Shown piece after piece: positions 26,014 to 34,756 of a stretch of 64,000 nucleotides of DNA. The stretch is taken from contig JAFAFC010000007.1 of assembly GCA_023423715.1 (NCBI GenBank), forward strand, positions 1-64,000, read 5' to 3'. Within the stretch, counting starts at the first letter, position 1, and each line of letters begins with the position of its first letter. A program made the translations under genes and the position numbers. The notes beneath the pieces were generated by a model that saw only the letters and a program-made list of their open reading frames with translations, was not told the origin of the DNA and did no database searches. The stretch is from Bacteroidota bacterium (GTDB lineage: Bacteria; Bacteroidota; Bacteroidia; Flavobacteriales; Weeksellaceae).

Positions 26014-26793
26014 TTACAAATCTTCTGCTTCTGCTAAAAGTTCGGCGATATCTTTTACCGCAACTTCACCTTCTTTATTAAAATGCTTCACTCCATCGGT
26101 AATCATCGTGTTACAGAAAGGACATCCTGTTGCGATAATGTTTGGCTTTTCTGCTAAAGCTTCTTCAGTACGTTCTACATTGATGTCAACTTTCCCTTTT
26201 TCAGGCTCTTTGAACATTTGAGCACCTCCTGCACCACAACATAAACCGTTGGTTTTACAACGTTTCATTTCAACCAGTTCGGCATCTAATTTCGAAAGTA
26301 ATTCTCTCGGAGCCTCGTATTCATCATTCGCACGACCTAAATAACACGGATCGTGGAAGGTAATTTTCTTACCATCGAATTTACCACCTTCAATTTTCAA
26401 ACGACCTTCTTGCATCAGTTGTTTTAAAAACTGCGTATGGTGCATCACTTCATAAGAACCACCAAGTGAAGGATATTCATTTTTTAAGGTATTGAAGCAA
26501 TGCGGACAAGCCGTAACGATTTTTTTAACTTCGTATGCGTTCAAGATTTCAATGTTGGTCATTGCCATCATCTGAAACACAAATTCGTTTCCTGCTCTTT
26601 TTGCAGGATCGCCCGTACACGATTCTTCTTGGCCTAAAACCGCAAACGAAACGCCAATTTTATCTAAAATTTTGCAAAATGCACGCGTAATCTTCTTCGC
26701 TCTATCATCAAAACTTCCTGCGCAACCAACCCAAAAAAGAACTTCTGGTGATTTGCCTTCGGCAGCATATTCTGCCATTGTTTTTATTTGCAT
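26014..26793 (-). CDS. CCG-domain iron-sulfur protein, HdrB/GlpC/LutA-like
   Basis: A 259-residue cytoplasmic iron-sulfur protein with two copies of the cysteine-rich (CCG) domain known from HdrB, GlpC, LutA and DsrK. The second copy is canonical: C150, CCG at 185-187 and CPFC at 224-227. In the first copy C24 and CPHC (96-99) are kept but CCG is changed to C59-T60-G61. HdrB-type CCG sites bind a non-cubane [4Fe-4S] cluster that works on disulfides or transfers electrons. It lies three bases after the secreted-protein gene and probably partners with the membrane 4Fe-4S protein of the same operon. Confidence 0.9.
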   Translation of the reverse strand: MQIKTMAEYAAEGKSPEVLFWVGCAGSFDDRAKKITRAFCKILDKIGVSFAVLGQEESCTGDPAKRAGNEFVFQMMAMTNIEILNAYEVKKIVTACPHCFNTLKNEYPSLGGSYEVMHHTQFLKQLMQEGRLKIEGGKFDGKKITFHDPCYLGRANDEYEAPRELLSKLDAELVEMKRCKTNGLCCGAGGAQMFKEPEKGKVDINVERTEEALAEKPNIIATGCPFCNTMITDGVKHFNKEGEVAVKDIAELLAEAEDL

Positions 26794-26796
26794 TGC

Positions 26797-27417
26797 TTAT
26801 TTTTTGCTTTCTAGTTGGGTATTATATTCTTTCGCCTTGTTCATGATTTCTTCAGGAATAATCGAAGCAAACATCATGTTATTAGGCTCGTAGTTCACAT
26901 ACTTCCACTGATTGTTTGTGCTAGCATCTTTCACCGCAATCGAAAGTGAAAGCTTGCTTACTTCCATTTCGTTTTTAGAAAGAAACTTCGCATTCATCCC
27001 TTGTTGCTTGAAAATATCTTCCATCGTCGCGTATTGACTAGGCTCGAACGTGTTTTTCAAATACGTCATTTTCATCGAGATAGGATACGTTACGAAAGCA
27101 TATTCCGAAGCATTATCCTTTGTTTTCATAATGTCAGAAACCGTAAACTGTGCATTTGGACTTTTTAAAATTTCAATTTTCAATTCATCATTACCTTCAA
27201 AAATTTGTTTGAAAGCACCTTTTAGCATTTCACGATCTACTATTTTGTACAACGCAGGATGTGTTAAATCTAAAATTGCATCGTAATTTTTAGTATCCAT
27301 CGCATTTAGGATACTTTTATTATCCGCAAGGATTTTATCTTTGGTTTCTTGTTGAGACTGCGCAAACGTAAAGCTTACGAAGAACAAGAAAAACAAGGTT
27401 GATAGCCAGTTTTTCAT
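26797..27417 (-). CDS. Secreted protein of unknown function in the iron-sulfur operon
   Basis: A 206-residue protein with a signal peptide ending SFTFAQ-SQ and no lipobox. The mature part begins with a helix and NYDAILDLTHPALYKIVD, which recalls small alpha+beta (NTF2-like) domains, but I do not assign a family. It has no cysteine, so it is not itself an iron-sulfur or heme protein. It sits between the membrane 4Fe-4S gene (ten bases) and the CCG gene (three bases). A periplasmic task in that system is plausible. Confidence 0.8.
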   Translation of the reverse strand: MKNWLSTLFFLFFVSFTFAQSQQETKDKILADNKSILNAMDTKNYDAILDLTHPALYKIVDREMLKGAFKQIFEGNDELKIEILKSPNAQFTVSDIMKTKDNASEYAFVTYPISMKMTYLKNTFEPSQYATMEDIFKQQGMNAKFLSKNEMEVSKLSLSIAVKDASTNNQWKYVNYEPNNMMFASIIPEEIMNKAKEYNTQLESKK

Positions 27418-27427
27418 AAGTTTAGAA

Positions 27428-28762
27428 TTAGTCGTTAGCCCAATTTAATCGGTCGGCTTGGTTATATTGCCAAGGAGCACCATTGTTTTCAATATTAGTC
27501 ATCATCATATTCCATTCAGCTGGAGCAGATGACTCTTCCATAATCATAAAACGTCTTAAATCGATAATAATAGAAAGTGGATCAATAAGAACCGGACAGG
27601 CTTCTACACATGCATTACATGTCGTACAAGCTCTCAGCTCCTCTCTCGTAATATGATCGTCTAATAACTTCTTCCCATCATCTACAAAAGAACCGTTTTT
27701 GTCAATATTTTTAGATACCGCTTCGAGACGATCTCTCGTATCCATCATAATTTTACGAGGCGAAAGTTGCTTCCCTGTTAAATTTGCTGGACAAACCGAT
27801 GTACATCGACCACATTCGGTACACGTATACGCATTTAATAATTGAACTCGGTCCAAATCAAAAATATCGCTTGCCCCGAATTTTTCAGGTGTAGCTGGCG
27901 TTTCGTCTTCTGCTGGAGCCGCGTAAGGATCAGCATTTGGATCCATCATTAATTTGATTTCCTTCGTTACCGAATCCAAATTATTCAACTCTCCTTTTGG
28001 TGTTAATTTAGAATACCATGTATTTGGGAAAGCCAATAAAATGTGTAAATGTTTTGAATAATATAAATAGTTCATGAAGAACAAAACTCCCACAAAATGG
28101 AACCACCAAGCTCCTCTTTCAACTAAAACCAAGAATCCGTTAGAAAGGTTGAACCACTCTAAAAACGGAGCAAAAATAGCTTGGCTAATTGGGAAATACC
28201 CGTGTGCTTCGTACACGCCACGAGTTTGCAAAATAAGATCGGAAGAGTTCATGTTGAAAAACGCCAACATCAATAAAGATTCGATAACCAAGATCCAATT
28301 GGCATCTCTTTTCGGCCAACCGAAAAGCTCTTTCATGTTAAGACGCTTGAGATGCACTAAATTTCTTCTTAAATAGAAAATGATTACTGCAACTAAAACC
28401 AAAAGTGCTAACACCTCTAAAGTTGCTGTAAACGCCGAATACAGGGCATTCCCTAAAACTGAAGCTAAGAAACGATGGGTTCCGAAAACACCATCGACAA
28501 AAATCTCTAAAAGCTCAATATTGATAATAACAAAACCAACGTACACAAAAATGTGTAAGATTCCTGCAACGGGACGTTTGGTCATTTTGCTTTGGCCAAG
28601 AGCGACTTCGCTCATGACTTTCCAACGTTCGGATTTGTTGTCGGAACGATTGATGGCTTTACCAAGCATAATGTTACGGTAAATGATCATCAGGCTTTTG
28701 ATAAAAAACCCGACACCCGCAACAAACAAAACAAAAAATAAAATATTATCAATGTATTGCAT
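27428..28762 (-). CDS. Membrane protein with two 4Fe-4S ferredoxin motifs
   Basis: A 444-residue protein. The N-terminal half (about 1-245) has five to six membrane helices with several histidines and resembles heme-b subunits of DsrM/NarI type. The C-terminal half has two ferredoxin motifs, CTECGRCTSVCP (314-325) and CTTCNACVEACP (379-390), as in the HdrC/GlpC/DsrK N-terminal module. Together with the CCG protein this would rebuild an HdrDE- or DsrMK-like quinone-linked complex. Donor and acceptor are unknown. The MCE gene starts the operon just upstream, 11 bases away. Confidence 0.88.
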   Translation of the reverse strand: MQYIDNILFFVLFVAGVGFFIKSLMIIYRNIMLGKAINRSDNKSERWKVMSEVALGQSKMTKRPVAGILHIFVYVGFVIINIELLEIFVDGVFGTHRFLASVLGNALYSAFTATLEVLALLVLVAVIIFYLRRNLVHLKRLNMKELFGWPKRDANWILVIESLLMLAFFNMNSSDLILQTRGVYEAHGYFPISQAIFAPFLEWFNLSNGFLVLVERGAWWFHFVGVLFFMNYLYYSKHLHILLAFPNTWYSKLTPKGELNNLDSVTKEIKLMMDPNADPYAAPAEDETPATPEKFGASDIFDLDRVQLLNAYTCTECGRCTSVCPANLTGKQLSPRKIMMDTRDRLEAVSKNIDKNGSFVDDGKKLLDDHITREELRACTTCNACVEACPVLIDPLSIIIDLRRFMIMEESSAPAEWNMMMTNIENNGAPWQYNQADRLNWAND

Positions 28763-28773
28763 AAAGGCTCTTT

Positions 28774-29724
28774 TTAATCTTTGTTATTCTTACCAAAAAC
28801 AGAGAAGTTGATGTAGCGCTTTGGATTAGCCTTCATGTCTTCTACAAGTTTATTTAGGTTATCTGACGTTTTCGTTAGGTTATTGTAAAGTTCTTCATCT
28901 TTTACCAATTTTCCAAGACTACCGTCGCCTTTTTGTATTCCAGCAATAACATTATTCAATTGGTCCGAAGTTGTTGCTAATTTATCAATCGTGTTATTCA
29001 GTTTTTGAACATCAACTTGATCTGCAACATTTCCATATTTATCAATCGCATTTTTAGCACTTACCGTAGCTAAATTTGCGTTTTCTAAAACTTTCTGCAA
29101 ACGAGGATCGTTATTACTTAGTAACGCATTGGTTTGTCTCGACGTTCCTTCAAAAGAAGCAACCGTTCTGTTCAAACTTGCTAATAAACTTTTGATTTCT
29201 GCTCTGTTCTGATCGTCTAAAAGCTTGTTCGCATTATTCGTCAACGAATCTACACGTTTCAAAACAATTTGTAATTGGTCTTTTACAGGTCCTACTTGAG
29301 ATGATAGGCTATTCAGCATCGAAAGTTCAGATCCTGATTTCAACGTATCTCCATCTTTTGCAAATGGTGTCCCATAAACCAAGTTCACACGCATTTGTTT
29401 CCCGGACATTAAACCAGGCTCAAATACTTCTAACGTTGATTGTTTTGAAAACTGATACTGATCGTCCACATGAACTTGAACGACAAAACTCACTCGACTA
29501 TCTTTCCCGATAAACGGAATAATTTTATCAACTTGCCCTACTTTCAGACCGTTGATGGACACAGGGCTTGAAGGCTCTAAACCTTCAACATTATCAAATC
29601 TGGCGTAGTAAATATTGTCCGAAGAGAATACGTTTTTCCCTTTCATAAACTGATACAACAATACAAAACCAATAATTGAGAAAATGGCAATAAGCCCAGC
29701 TTTTATTTCTTTTGAAAATTTCAC
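28774..29724 (-). CDS. MCE domain lipid-transfer protein (MlaD-like)
   Basis: A 316-residue protein with one N-terminal membrane helix (about 8-26), one MCE domain (about 35-115, with FDNVEGLEPSSPVSINGLKVG), and a long helical C-terminal part with coiled-coil character (about 140-300). MCE proteins form hexameric rings that carry phospholipid through the periplasm with an MlaE permease and MlaF ATPase. The start is GTG at 29724; no ATG is near. It heads an operon with iron-sulfur proteins rather than with mlaE and mlaF, whose homologues lie at 41733-43294. Confidence 0.92.
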   Translation of the reverse strand: MKFSKEIKAGLIAIFSIIGFVLLYQFMKGKNVFSSDNIYYARFDNVEGLEPSSPVSINGLKVGQVDKIIPFIGKDSRVSFVVQVHVDDQYQFSKQSTLEVFEPGLMSGKQMRVNLVYGTPFAKDGDTLKSGSELSMLNSLSSQVGPVKDQLQIVLKRVDSLTNNANKLLDDQNRAEIKSLLASLNRTVASFEGTSRQTNALLSNNDPRLQKVLENANLATVSAKNAIDKYGNVADQVDVQKLNNTIDKLATTSDQLNNVIAGIQKGDGSLGKLVKDEELYNNLTKTSDNLNKLVEDMKANPKRYINFSVFGKNNKD

Positions 29725-29744
29725 AATGTTACTTTTTGAAGTGA

Positions 29745-29752
29745 CAAATATA
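29745..29752 (-). promoter_or_regulatory. Candidate -7 element of the MCE operon
   Basis: On the minus strand TATATTTG matches TAnnTTTG exactly, 20 bases upstream of the GTG start. No TTG is seen at the -33 distance, so only half of the promoter is supported. Confidence 0.45.
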
Positions 29753-29794
29753 CTACAATTTAATTTTTAATTTTTCCAAATACTCGTATAACAA

Positions 29795-29827
29795 AAGAAA
29801 AGCGGCAATTAAGTTGCCGCTTTTCTT
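29795..29827. terminator. Intrinsic terminator after ppiD
   Basis: A 14-base-pair stem with GC core AGCGGCAA (29801-29808) pairing to 29814-29821, extended by A/T pairs, with a five-base loop. It ends ppiD transcription and separates it from the MCE operon on the same strand. Confidence 0.9.
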
Positions 29828-29848
29828 ATTTATGCTTTTGAGATGTAA

Positions 29849-32002
29849 TTACTGTTGTTGTTTTACTTTGTCCCAAACTTCTGTTCTGTAATCTTCGATG
29901 TCTGCATTATCTTGCAAGCTCTTCATCAACATTTGTCCGAACATTTGTCCGTTTTGTTGTGTTAAGGCTTGTGCAATTTGCTTCGCATCTCCAGGTTGTT
30001 TGTTAACCGTTTCTGAGTTTTTAACCACTACATAAACACCTGTCATCCCTTCAACCGGATTCGAAAGTTTTCCTTTAGCAACTCCAAATGCTGCACCAGC
30101 AACTTTAGGTTCCATTGCTCCACCAACCATTGGGTTTAGCATGTTTACTTGTGCGTTTTGCTTTGTCGTTCCGAATGCTTTTGCAACGGCATCTAATGAA
30201 GTTAATTTCCCAGAATTAATCTTATCCATAATCTTTTTCGCTGCCATTTCGTTGATCACGATAGGTTCAATTTGACCACGTACACTCTCAGGATCGGCAA
30301 GTTCTTGATCGTATTTTCCATTTAAATGAACAACGACTTTACCACCTGTTCCATCAATTGGAAACAACTCAGTATCTCCTTTTTCACGCTTCTTATCAAA
30401 AGCCCAAGCAAGGATTTCTTCATCTTTCTCAGTTCCTAAACCTTCGATTCTACCATCAAAACGTTTTGCTGCTTTCGGGTTAGAATACTGATAATTGCTT
30501 TTCTTCGCTAAATTAGTGAACTCATTGAAAGATTTCCCTTGAACTTGTTGGATGAATCTTCTTGAGTTTTTATCAACTTCGTTTTCTGTTGTTTCAGAAG
30601 GCTTCACACGCTTAACTAAATTGGCTAATTTATACGTTTGGCTACCTGCTTTTTTATCTTGAATATTGATAATATGATATCCGAATTGCGTTTCAACAAC
30701 ACCTGTAGCTCCTTTTGGAGACTGATCTACAAACGCTTGGAAAGCTGGAACAAACTGAGGCTGAGAAGAAACTGACCAACCTAAAGCTCCACCTTGAGCC
30801 GCAGAATTCGTATCTGAAGAAAGGTTCACAAACTCTGCGAATTTCGCAGGATTTGCTTTGATAACCGCTCCAACCGAATCTGCCAATTTTTTAGCTTGTT
30901 CTTGAGTTCTTGTAGCTCCTCCTGAAGCTTCATTTCCTTTGAATGAAATTAAAATATGTCTTGCTAATGTTGAGTCTGATGGCTTTTTGCCAACTAATTT
31001 AGATACAACATAAACATCTTGTTCTTTATAAGGTCCAAAAATTTGTCCAACTGAAGCACCTGCAATTTGAGACTGCAATGCTTGTGGCAATTGATTTAAT
31101 GGATGGTATCTCGGATCGAATTGAGCTTCAGAATTTAACGACACGAACATCGAGTCATTCGTTGTATTTCTAAAGTTTTCTGCTCCTCCTGAAGATTCGC
31201 TACCTACATTTAGTAAGTTTTCAATTTCCGCTTTAGCTTTTGCATCATCCGCAGGACTTGCGTTTGCTGCGAAATAAACCACACCTAAATTTCTTGAAGG
31301 CTGAGATTTGAATCTCTTAGGAAATCTCTTAATATAGTCCGCTAAATCTTGCGTTGTAACTTTAATAGGATTTTTACCAAGAAAACTTACGTAATCAACT
31401 TTTACAAAATCAACATTCGCCAATTGATCTCTGAACTTCATCATCGTTTCCGCTTCTTTTTTGCTTACCGTAACTCCAGGAGAAATGTTTGCAAAAAGTT
31501 GTCTCGCCATGATTCTGTATTCAATCGATTTACGAACTTTCACCCAATTGTTATAGGCTTCCAGATTTGTTGTTTTCCACGTTTCGATTTCTTTTTTAAG
31601 ATCGTTAACCTTAAAATTTCCTTTTTCATCAAAAAGACCTGGGTTTTGAGCAAACATCGGATCGTACTGAACTTGATTCCAGAACATATCTTCGTTTAAA
31701 TCCAATCCTAATTTATCAAACTCTTGCTTGATTAATTTGCTTTGAACAGTCATTTGCCAAGCTTGCTCTTCCAACCCATTGATTGGTTGTCCTTGCTGTT
31801 GTGCTTGTTGTTGCAATACAAATAACTGGTCGTTAAATTCTTCACGAGTTACTTTTTCGCCATTTACTTTACCCAAAATATCTGGATTTTTTCCAAATAG
31901 CTTGTCAATCGTATCCGGATTTACCAAGAAAGCGAGTAATGCAAGGGCGATAATCCCCATCAAAAGAATTGGTCTTTTTCTAATTTCTCCTAAAATTGCC
32001 AT
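29849..32002 (-). CDS. PpiD/SurA-like periplasmic peptidylprolyl isomerase
   Basis: A 717-residue membrane-anchored chaperone. One N-terminal helix (about 12-28, ILLMGIIALALLAFLVNP) anchors it. A SurA_N-like chaperone region follows (about 40-240), then a parvulin PPIC domain (about 340-450, with ARHILISFKG and VETQFGYHIINIQDKK), then a second C-terminal PPIC-like region. It assists folding of exported and outer-membrane proteins. The architecture is that of PpiD, and Bacteroidota proteins of this kind are usually labelled SurA N-terminal domain protein. It is divergent from lon, so two protein-quality genes share a control region. Confidence 0.92.
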   Translation of the reverse strand: MAILGEIRKRPILLMGIIALALLAFLVNPDTIDKLFGKNPDILGKVNGEKVTREEFNDQLFVLQQQAQQQGQPINGLEEQAWQMTVQSKLIKQEFDKLGLDLNEDMFWNQVQYDPMFAQNPGLFDEKGNFKVNDLKKEIETWKTTNLEAYNNWVKVRKSIEYRIMARQLFANISPGVTVSKKEAETMMKFRDQLANVDFVKVDYVSFLGKNPIKVTTQDLADYIKRFPKRFKSQPSRNLGVVYFAANASPADDAKAKAEIENLLNVGSESSGGAENFRNTTNDSMFVSLNSEAQFDPRYHPLNQLPQALQSQIAGASVGQIFGPYKEQDVYVVSKLVGKKPSDSTLARHILISFKGNEASGGATRTQEQAKKLADSVGAVIKANPAKFAEFVNLSSDTNSAAQGGALGWSVSSQPQFVPAFQAFVDQSPKGATGVVETQFGYHIINIQDKKAGSQTYKLANLVKRVKPSETTENEVDKNSRRFIQQVQGKSFNEFTNLAKKSNYQYSNPKAAKRFDGRIEGLGTEKDEEILAWAFDKKREKGDTELFPIDGTGGKVVVHLNGKYDQELADPESVRGQIEPIVINEMAAKKIMDKINSGKLTSLDAVAKAFGTTKQNAQVNMLNPMVGGAMEPKVAGAAFGVAKGKLSNPVEGMTGVYVVVKNSETVNKQPGDAKQIAQALTQQNGQMFGQMLMKSLQDNADIEDYRTEVWDKVKQQQ

Positions 32003-32249
32003 TTATAGAATGTATTTTTTATCAGTCTGCGAAAATACACATTTTAAAGATATTAGAAAATAAATAGGATGTTTTTTTATACACTCGCATCGGCTTTAGA
32101 AGAAATTACACAAAGGGCATTCGTTTTCACATGAAATTTTGTCCCAAAATTTTCGATGGCATAAGAATTGGGAGATTAGACGACAGTTTTAGCAATGCCT
32201 AGTTCTAAAGGAAAAAGGCAATGTATATTCTTTTCACAATGTAAAAAAA

Positions 32250-32262
32250 TGACATCTTGTCA
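32250..32262. promoter_or_regulatory. Inverted repeat just upstream of lon
   Basis: TGACA-TCT-TGTCA, a perfect 5-3-5 inverted repeat ending nine bases before the lon ATG. It differs from the repeat at the crp-like gene (11428-11439) by one inserted base and is followed by the same G. It may be an operator or translational control site of a stress response. Confidence 0.45.
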
Positions 32263-32271
32263 GTAGATTAT

Positions 32272-34677
32272 ATGATAGATTTTGAAGATTTTAATTTTGA
32301 AGACATTTTGGATGATAATTTCGGGTTTGTAGCCAGTGAAATTGATCTTTCTGAAACTGATTTGAAAAAAGACGGTGAAGAACAAGCAGTTTTCCCAATA
32401 CTTCCCGTACGAAATATGGTGATGTTCCCGAACGTCATTACACCAATTACCGCTGGTCGTGAACAAAGCAAACTTCTTTTGGAAGATGCACAAAGAGAAG
32501 GCGAATATGTAGGAATCGTTAGCCAGAAGAATGCAGGGATAGAAAATCCAGAAGCAAGTGACTTATTTGATATCGGAACGGTCGTTAAAGTCCTGAAAAT
32601 CATTAAACTTCCAGACGGAAACACAACCGCAATCACACGTGGAATGCATCGATTCAAAATTTCAAAATTTGTAGAAACCAAACCGTATTTCCGTGCAGAA
32701 ATCACCAAATTAAAAGATTCATCGTCTCGTAAAAAAGAAGAATATGAAGCACTTTTGGAGAACATCAAAGATTTGGCATTGAAAATTATTCAGCTGAATC
32801 CAAACATTCCAAATGCAGCCAATTTTGCCATCAACAACCTTACAAAAGGAGACGATTTGTTGAATTTCATTTGCGCAAACGCTAATTTCCCTTCTGTTGA
32901 CAAACAACTTTTGTTGGAAGAAAAAAGCCTGATGAAGCGCGCGGAAAAATGCTATATGCTTCTTTTAGAGGATTTTAGAAAACTGGAGCTTCGCAATCAA
33001 ATTCATCAAAAAACCAATCGCGAACTCGATAAAAGCCAAAGAGAATACTATTTGAATCAACAAATCCGAACCATTCAAGAAGAATTGGGTGGCGGCCCAG
33101 ATTCGGATGTTGAAGAGCTTTTACTAAAAGGAAAGTCGAAAAAATGGAGTCCAGAAATTGAAGAACATTTTCAAAAAGAATTAAAAAGACTTCAACGACA
33201 CAATCCAAATTCCCCAGACTACAACGTTCAACGTAATTACATGGATTTCTTTACAGATTTACCTTGGGATACGTTTACCAAAGATATTTTTGATCTTAAC
33301 AAAGCGCAAAAAACGCTTGACAAAGCTCATTTTGGATTAGAAGATATTAAAAAACGAGTTTTAGAACACATGGCTGTTTTGAAACTTAAAAATAATATGA
33401 GATCGCCTATTCTTTTATTAGTTGGGCCTCCAGGAGTTGGAAAAACCTCGTTAGGAAAATCCATCGCCGATGCTTTGGGCAGAAAGTACGTTCGTCTTTC
33501 TTTAGGCGGACTGCATGACGAAAGTGAAATTCGTGGTCACCGAAAAACCTATATTGGTGCGATGGCTGGGCGAATTTTGCAAAGTATTAAAAAATCAGGA
33601 ACATCGAATCCTGTGATTGTTTTGGACGAAATCGACAAAATTGGACAAGGCCTCCACGGTGATCCAAGTTCGGCAATGCTTGAAGTTCTCGATCCAGAAC
33701 AGAACAAATCATTCTACGATAATTATCTAGAAATGGGTTATGATTTGTCTAAAGTCTTGTTTATCGCAACAGCAAATACGCTTTCGACGATACAATCACC
33801 ACTTTTGGATCGTATGGAGATCATTCAACTTGCAGGATATACGCTGGAAGAAAAAATTGAAATTGCAAAACGCCACCTCATCCAAAAGCAATTGGAAGAA
33901 AATGGTTTGGAAGCAAAATCCTTTAAACTGGGAAATCCGGAACTAAAACATATCATCGAAGCGCACACTTCAGAAAGTGGCGTACGAACTTTAGAAAAAC
34001 GTATTGCGTCCATCGCTCGTTGGGTTGCTTTGCAAACTGCCATGGAAAAGGAATACGACTCTAAAATATCCATTGCAAAAATTGATGAAATTTTAGGGGT
34101 TCCACGTCCTAAAAACATTTCCGAAATCACCAATGTTCCTGGTGTGGTAACCGGACTTGCTTGGACAAGTGTTGGTGGCGATATTTTATTTATTGAAAGT
34201 ATTATTTCGAAAGGAAAAGGAAGTCTTACAATGACTGGAAATCTTGGAAATGTGATGAAGGAATCCGCAACAATTGCATTGGAATATATTAAAGCAAAGC
34301 ATGCCGATTTAGGAATTTCACAAGAAGAAATTGAAAATCACAACATTCACGTTCACGTTCCAGAAGGAGCAACACCAAAAGACGGACCTTCCGCAGGTAT
34401 TGCGATGCTAACTTCCATGGTTTCTAGTTTCAAAAACAAGAAAGTGAAACCTCATCTGGCGATGACTGGTGAAATTACTTTACGTGGAAAGGTGCTTCCT
34501 GTAGGCGGAATTAAAGAAAAACTTCTTGCTGCAACTCGCGCTGGAATCAAAGAAGTCATTCTTTGTGAAGCCAATAAAAAGGATGTTGAAGAAATTAATC
34601 CTAATTATTTGAAGAATTTGAAAGTGCATTACGTAAACCGAATGGCCGAAGTCATTAAAATCGCATTGGAAAACTAA
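32272..34677 (+). CDS. lon: ATP-dependent Lon protease
   Basis: An 801-residue serine protease of the AAA+ family that degrades misfolded and regulatory proteins. In order: an N-terminal substrate domain (about 40-250, FPILPVRNMVMFPNVITPI), a coiled coil, the AAA module with Walker A GPPGVGKTSLGKS and Walker B VIVLDEIDKIG, and the protease domain with catalytic Ser707 in KDGPSAGIAM and Lys750 in GGIKEKLLAA. I choose the ATG at 32272 (MIDFEDFNFEDI); a TTG at 32257 is in frame but lies inside the inverted repeat. It is divergent from ppiD and ends at a terminator. Confidence 0.97.
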   Translation: MIDFEDFNFEDILDDNFGFVASEIDLSETDLKKDGEEQAVFPILPVRNMVMFPNVITPITAGREQSKLLLEDAQREGEYVGIVSQKNAGIENPEASDLFDIGTVVKVLKIIKLPDGNTTAITRGMHRFKISKFVETKPYFRAEITKLKDSSSRKKEEYEALLENIKDLALKIIQLNPNIPNAANFAINNLTKGDDLLNFICANANFPSVDKQLLLEEKSLMKRAEKCYMLLLEDFRKLELRNQIHQKTNRELDKSQREYYLNQQIRTIQEELGGGPDSDVEELLLKGKSKKWSPEIEEHFQKELKRLQRHNPNSPDYNVQRNYMDFFTDLPWDTFTKDIFDLNKAQKTLDKAHFGLEDIKKRVLEHMAVLKLKNNMRSPILLLVGPPGVGKTSLGKSIADALGRKYVRLSLGGLHDESEIRGHRKTYIGAMAGRILQSIKKSGTSNPVIVLDEIDKIGQGLHGDPSSAMLEVLDPEQNKSFYDNYLEMGYDLSKVLFIATANTLSTIQSPLLDRMEIIQLAGYTLEEKIEIAKRHLIQKQLEENGLEAKSFKLGNPELKHIIEAHTSESGVRTLEKRIASIARWVALQTAMEKEYDSKISIAKIDEILGVPRPKNISEITNVPGVVTGLAWTSVGGDILFIESIISKGKGSLTMTGNLGNVMKESATIALEYIKAKHADLGISQEEIENHNIHVHVPEGATPKDGPSAGIAMLTSMVSSFKNKKVKPHLAMTGEITLRGKVLPVGGIKEKLLAATRAGIKEVILCEANKKDVEEINPNYLKNLKVHYVNRMAEVIKIALEN

Positions 34678-34681
34678 ATAC

Positions 34682-34710
34682 AATCCTCTCTTTTTGAGAG
34701 GATTTTTTTA
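34682..34710 (+). terminator. Intrinsic terminator of lon
   Basis: A nine-base-pair stem, AATCCTCTC (34682-34690) with GAGAGGATT (34696-34704), a five-T loop and a following T-tract, five bases after the lon stop. Confidence 0.93.
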
Positions 34711-34756
34711 TTCTAATAAGAAAATCCTGTACTTTTATACCACCATAAAAAACACA

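Noticed and set aside
32257..32271. Upstream TTG start for lon, which adds five residues.
   Set aside because: The TTG lies in the inverted repeat, and the ATG product MIDFEDFNFEDI looks more like other Lon beginnings that I recall. It cannot be excluded.
34694..34756. Longer start of the AI-2E gene.
   Set aside because: It begins inside the lon terminator loop; the ATG at 34757 gives the usual N-terminus.
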